Source of the DNA: Flavobacteriaceae bacterium
Lineage (GTDB): Bacteria; Bacteroidota; Bacteroidia; Flavobacteriales; Flavobacteriaceae
NCBI GenBank assembly: GCA_016763215.1
Contig: JAESUF010000033.1
Coordinates: forward strand, 1 to 7,778
Direction: 5' to 3'
DNA length: 7,778 nucleotides
The position numbers and the translations under genes were made by a program. Below the pieces are notes generated by a model, which worked only from the letters and a program-made list of their open reading frames with translations, searched no databases and was not told the origin of the DNA. Positions 6,437 through 7,778 of the stretch are shown here, piece by piece (positions within the stretch are counted from its first letter, which is position 1; the number at the start of each line of letters is the position of its first letter).

Positions 6437-7778
6437 ATGAATGTAAGTAATACTCTCTCAGAAGTTAAGAATTTTATCGACGGCAAATTTGAAAGAAACG
6501 ATCAAACATCGATGGATGTTATAAGTCCGATAGATGGCTCTAAAATTTCAACAATCCCACTCTCTACCAAGCAAGATGTAGATGCTGCAGTTCAAGCTGC
6601 AAAAAAGGCTTTCCCTTCTTGGTCTGATATGACGTTTAAAGAACGTGTCCAAATCTTTTTTAGATACAGAACCTTACTAGAAAAAAACATGGATGAATTA
6701 ACAAAGTTAATTCAACTTGAAAACGGAAAAACATACGGTGAAGCAAAGGCTGAAGTTGAGAAAAGCATTGAACTATGTGAGTTTGCTGTTTCTATCCCTC
6801 AAATTATTGTAAACGAGATTCAAGAAGTAAGCAAAGGTGTTGAATGTAGAATTGAACGAAAACCTATAGGAGTTGTGGCTTCAATTACGCCTTTTAATTT
6901 TCCAAACATGGTACCACACTGGACCCTACCAAATGCCTTAGTTTTAGGAAACACTATGGTTATGAAACCCTCTGAAATAGTTCCATTAAGCACTGTTAGA
7001 ATGGCTGAACTATTAAAAGAAGCTGGTTTACCTGACGGTGTTTTCAATTTAGTGAATGGAGGAAAAGAAGTTGTGGAAGCTATTTGTGACCATCCAGATA
7101 TTAAAGCCGTTTCTTTTGTTGGTTCAACCAAGGTAGCCAAAATAGTATACAAAAGAGCTACTTCTAGTTTAAAAAGGTGTGTGGCGCTTGGAGGTGCAAA
7201 AAATCATTTATTAGTTTTTCCAGATGCAAACCCAGAAATGACGGCTTCTAATGTAGTTGCTTCCATGTCTGGATGTGCAGGACAACGTTGTATGGCAGCC
7301 TCCGTTATGGTAGGCGTAGATAAAATACAACACATTATAGACAGAATGGTCAACGAGGCAAAAGCAATTGTTCCGGGTGATAATTTAGGATCTGTAATTA
7401 GTGCTAAAGCAAAAGAACGCATTGAAAGATATATTGCAGAAGCTGAAAAAGATGGTGCTAAAATATTATTGGATGGAAGAAATACAACCGTTGCTGGAAA
7501 AGAAGGTGGTTTTTATATAGGTCCAACCATTATAGATCATGTAACCATAGATATGTCGGTTGCTAGAGAAGAAATTTTTGGGCCGGTAATTTCTATTATA
7601 AGAGCCAAAGATCTAGACGAGGCTATTGAAATTGAAAACGGTTCTAACTATGGAAATGCAGCTGCTGTTTTTACCCAAAGTGGCGGATTAGCTAAGCAAG
7701 TAATGGAGCGAGCAAGTGCAGGAATGATTGGAGTAAATATTGGGGTTCCTGTACCTAGAGAACCTTTCTCTTTTGGCG
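6437..7778 (+). CDS. mmsA: CoA-acylating methylmalonate-semialdehyde dehydrogenase (ALDH6-type), 3' end outside window
   Basis: The visible 447 codons are most of a protein that in this family is about 485-500 residues. MMSDH oxidises methylmalonate semialdehyde (or malonate semialdehyde) with NAD+ and CoA to propionyl-CoA (or acetyl-CoA) and CO2, in valine or inositol catabolism in the cytoplasm. ALDH landmarks are ITPFNFP (Asn154), KPSE (177-180), FVGS (227-230), GQRCMA with catalytic Cys285, and EIFGP (379-383). The usual ALDH general-base Glu is replaced by Asn256 in GGAKNH, a hallmark of MMSDH that allows CoA-dependent rather than hydrolytic deacylation. GVPVPREPFSFG at 436-447 also fits this group. 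Residue 109 is Lys in EVEKSIE, where MMSDHs I can recall have Arg in EVGRGIE or DVFRGLQ, so substrate preference may differ. ATG 6437 follows an in-frame stop at 6419-6421 and gives a normal N-terminus. No Shine-Dalgarno sequence is present. It diverges from the propeller genes. Confidence 0.93.
   Translation, partial: MNVSNTLSEVKNFIDGKFERNDQTSMDVISPIDGSKISTIPLSTKQDVDAAVQAAKKAFPSWSDMTFKERVQIFFRYRTLLEKNMDELTKLIQLENGKTYGEAKAEVEKSIELCEFAVSIPQIIVNEIQEVSKGVECRIERKPIGVVASITPFNFPNMVPHWTLPNALVLGNTMVMKPSEIVPLSTVRMAELLKEAGLPDGVFNLVNGGKEVVEAICDHPDIKAVSFVGSTKVAKIVYKRATSSLKRCVALGGAKNHLLVFPDANPEMTASNVVASMSGCAGQRCMAASVMVGVDKIQHIIDRMVNEAKAIVPGDNLGSVISAKAKERIERYIAEAEKDGAKILLDGRNTTVAGKEGGFYIGPTIIDHVTIDMSVAREEIFGPVISIIRAKDLDEAIEIENGSNYGNAAAVFTQSGGLAKQVMERASAGMIGVNIGVPVPREPFSFG

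Noticed and set aside
6820..7422. Two minus-strand frames of 110 and 72 codons inside mmsA
   Set aside because: They are antisense to conserved ALDH motifs including the catalytic Cys region, and no independent evidence supports them.

Overview
The window looks like chromosomal DNA from a member of the Bacteroidota, most likely a flavobacterium. The evidence is AT-rich sequence, a type IX secretion (T9SS) C-terminal sorting domain, no Shine-Dalgarno sequences before the starts, and a TANNTTTG-type -7 promoter box.

Layout. (1) Positions 1-2244, minus strand: the N-terminal 748 codons of a secreted beta-propeller protein of the VPS10/sortilin-like (BNR/Asp-box) kind; the gene runs off the left edge. 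(2) Positions 2245-2423: an intergenic strip with the upstream region of the first gene and a perfect-palindrome terminator for the second. (3) Positions 2424-5813, minus strand: a complete paralogue of 1129 residues with signal peptide, a conserved N-terminal module, a propeller region, a CARDB-like domain, a MAM-like/jelly-roll domain and a T9SS type A tail. (4) Positions 5814-6436: a divergent intergenic region. It holds the leader of the second gene, a second terminator-like hairpin with no gene to terminate, and about 460 bp of AT-rich sequence with a candidate promoter and small dyads. (5) Positions 6437 to the right edge, plus strand: the first 447 codons of a CoA-acylating methylmalonate-semialdehyde dehydrogenase (mmsA-like), truncated by the window.

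The two minus-strand genes form a tandem duplication whose unit includes the leader and the upstream terminator. Similarity is very high through the first half of the protein, drops clearly in the middle of the propeller (about residues 480-665), then rises again. Both proteins should be exported by Sec, crossed over the outer membrane by T9SS and displayed or released; their ligand or activity cannot be read from the sequence. The dehydrogenase is a cytoplasmic enzyme of valine (or related) catabolism, transcribed in the opposite direction and not obviously linked in function.

I see no CRISPR array, tRNA, rRNA, transposase or phage gene. I do not see a convincing new multi-gene system. The points most worth a second look are the duplicated secreted propellers with a divergent patch, the orphan terminator, and a Lys where MMSDH enzymes usually have a substrate-binding Arg.
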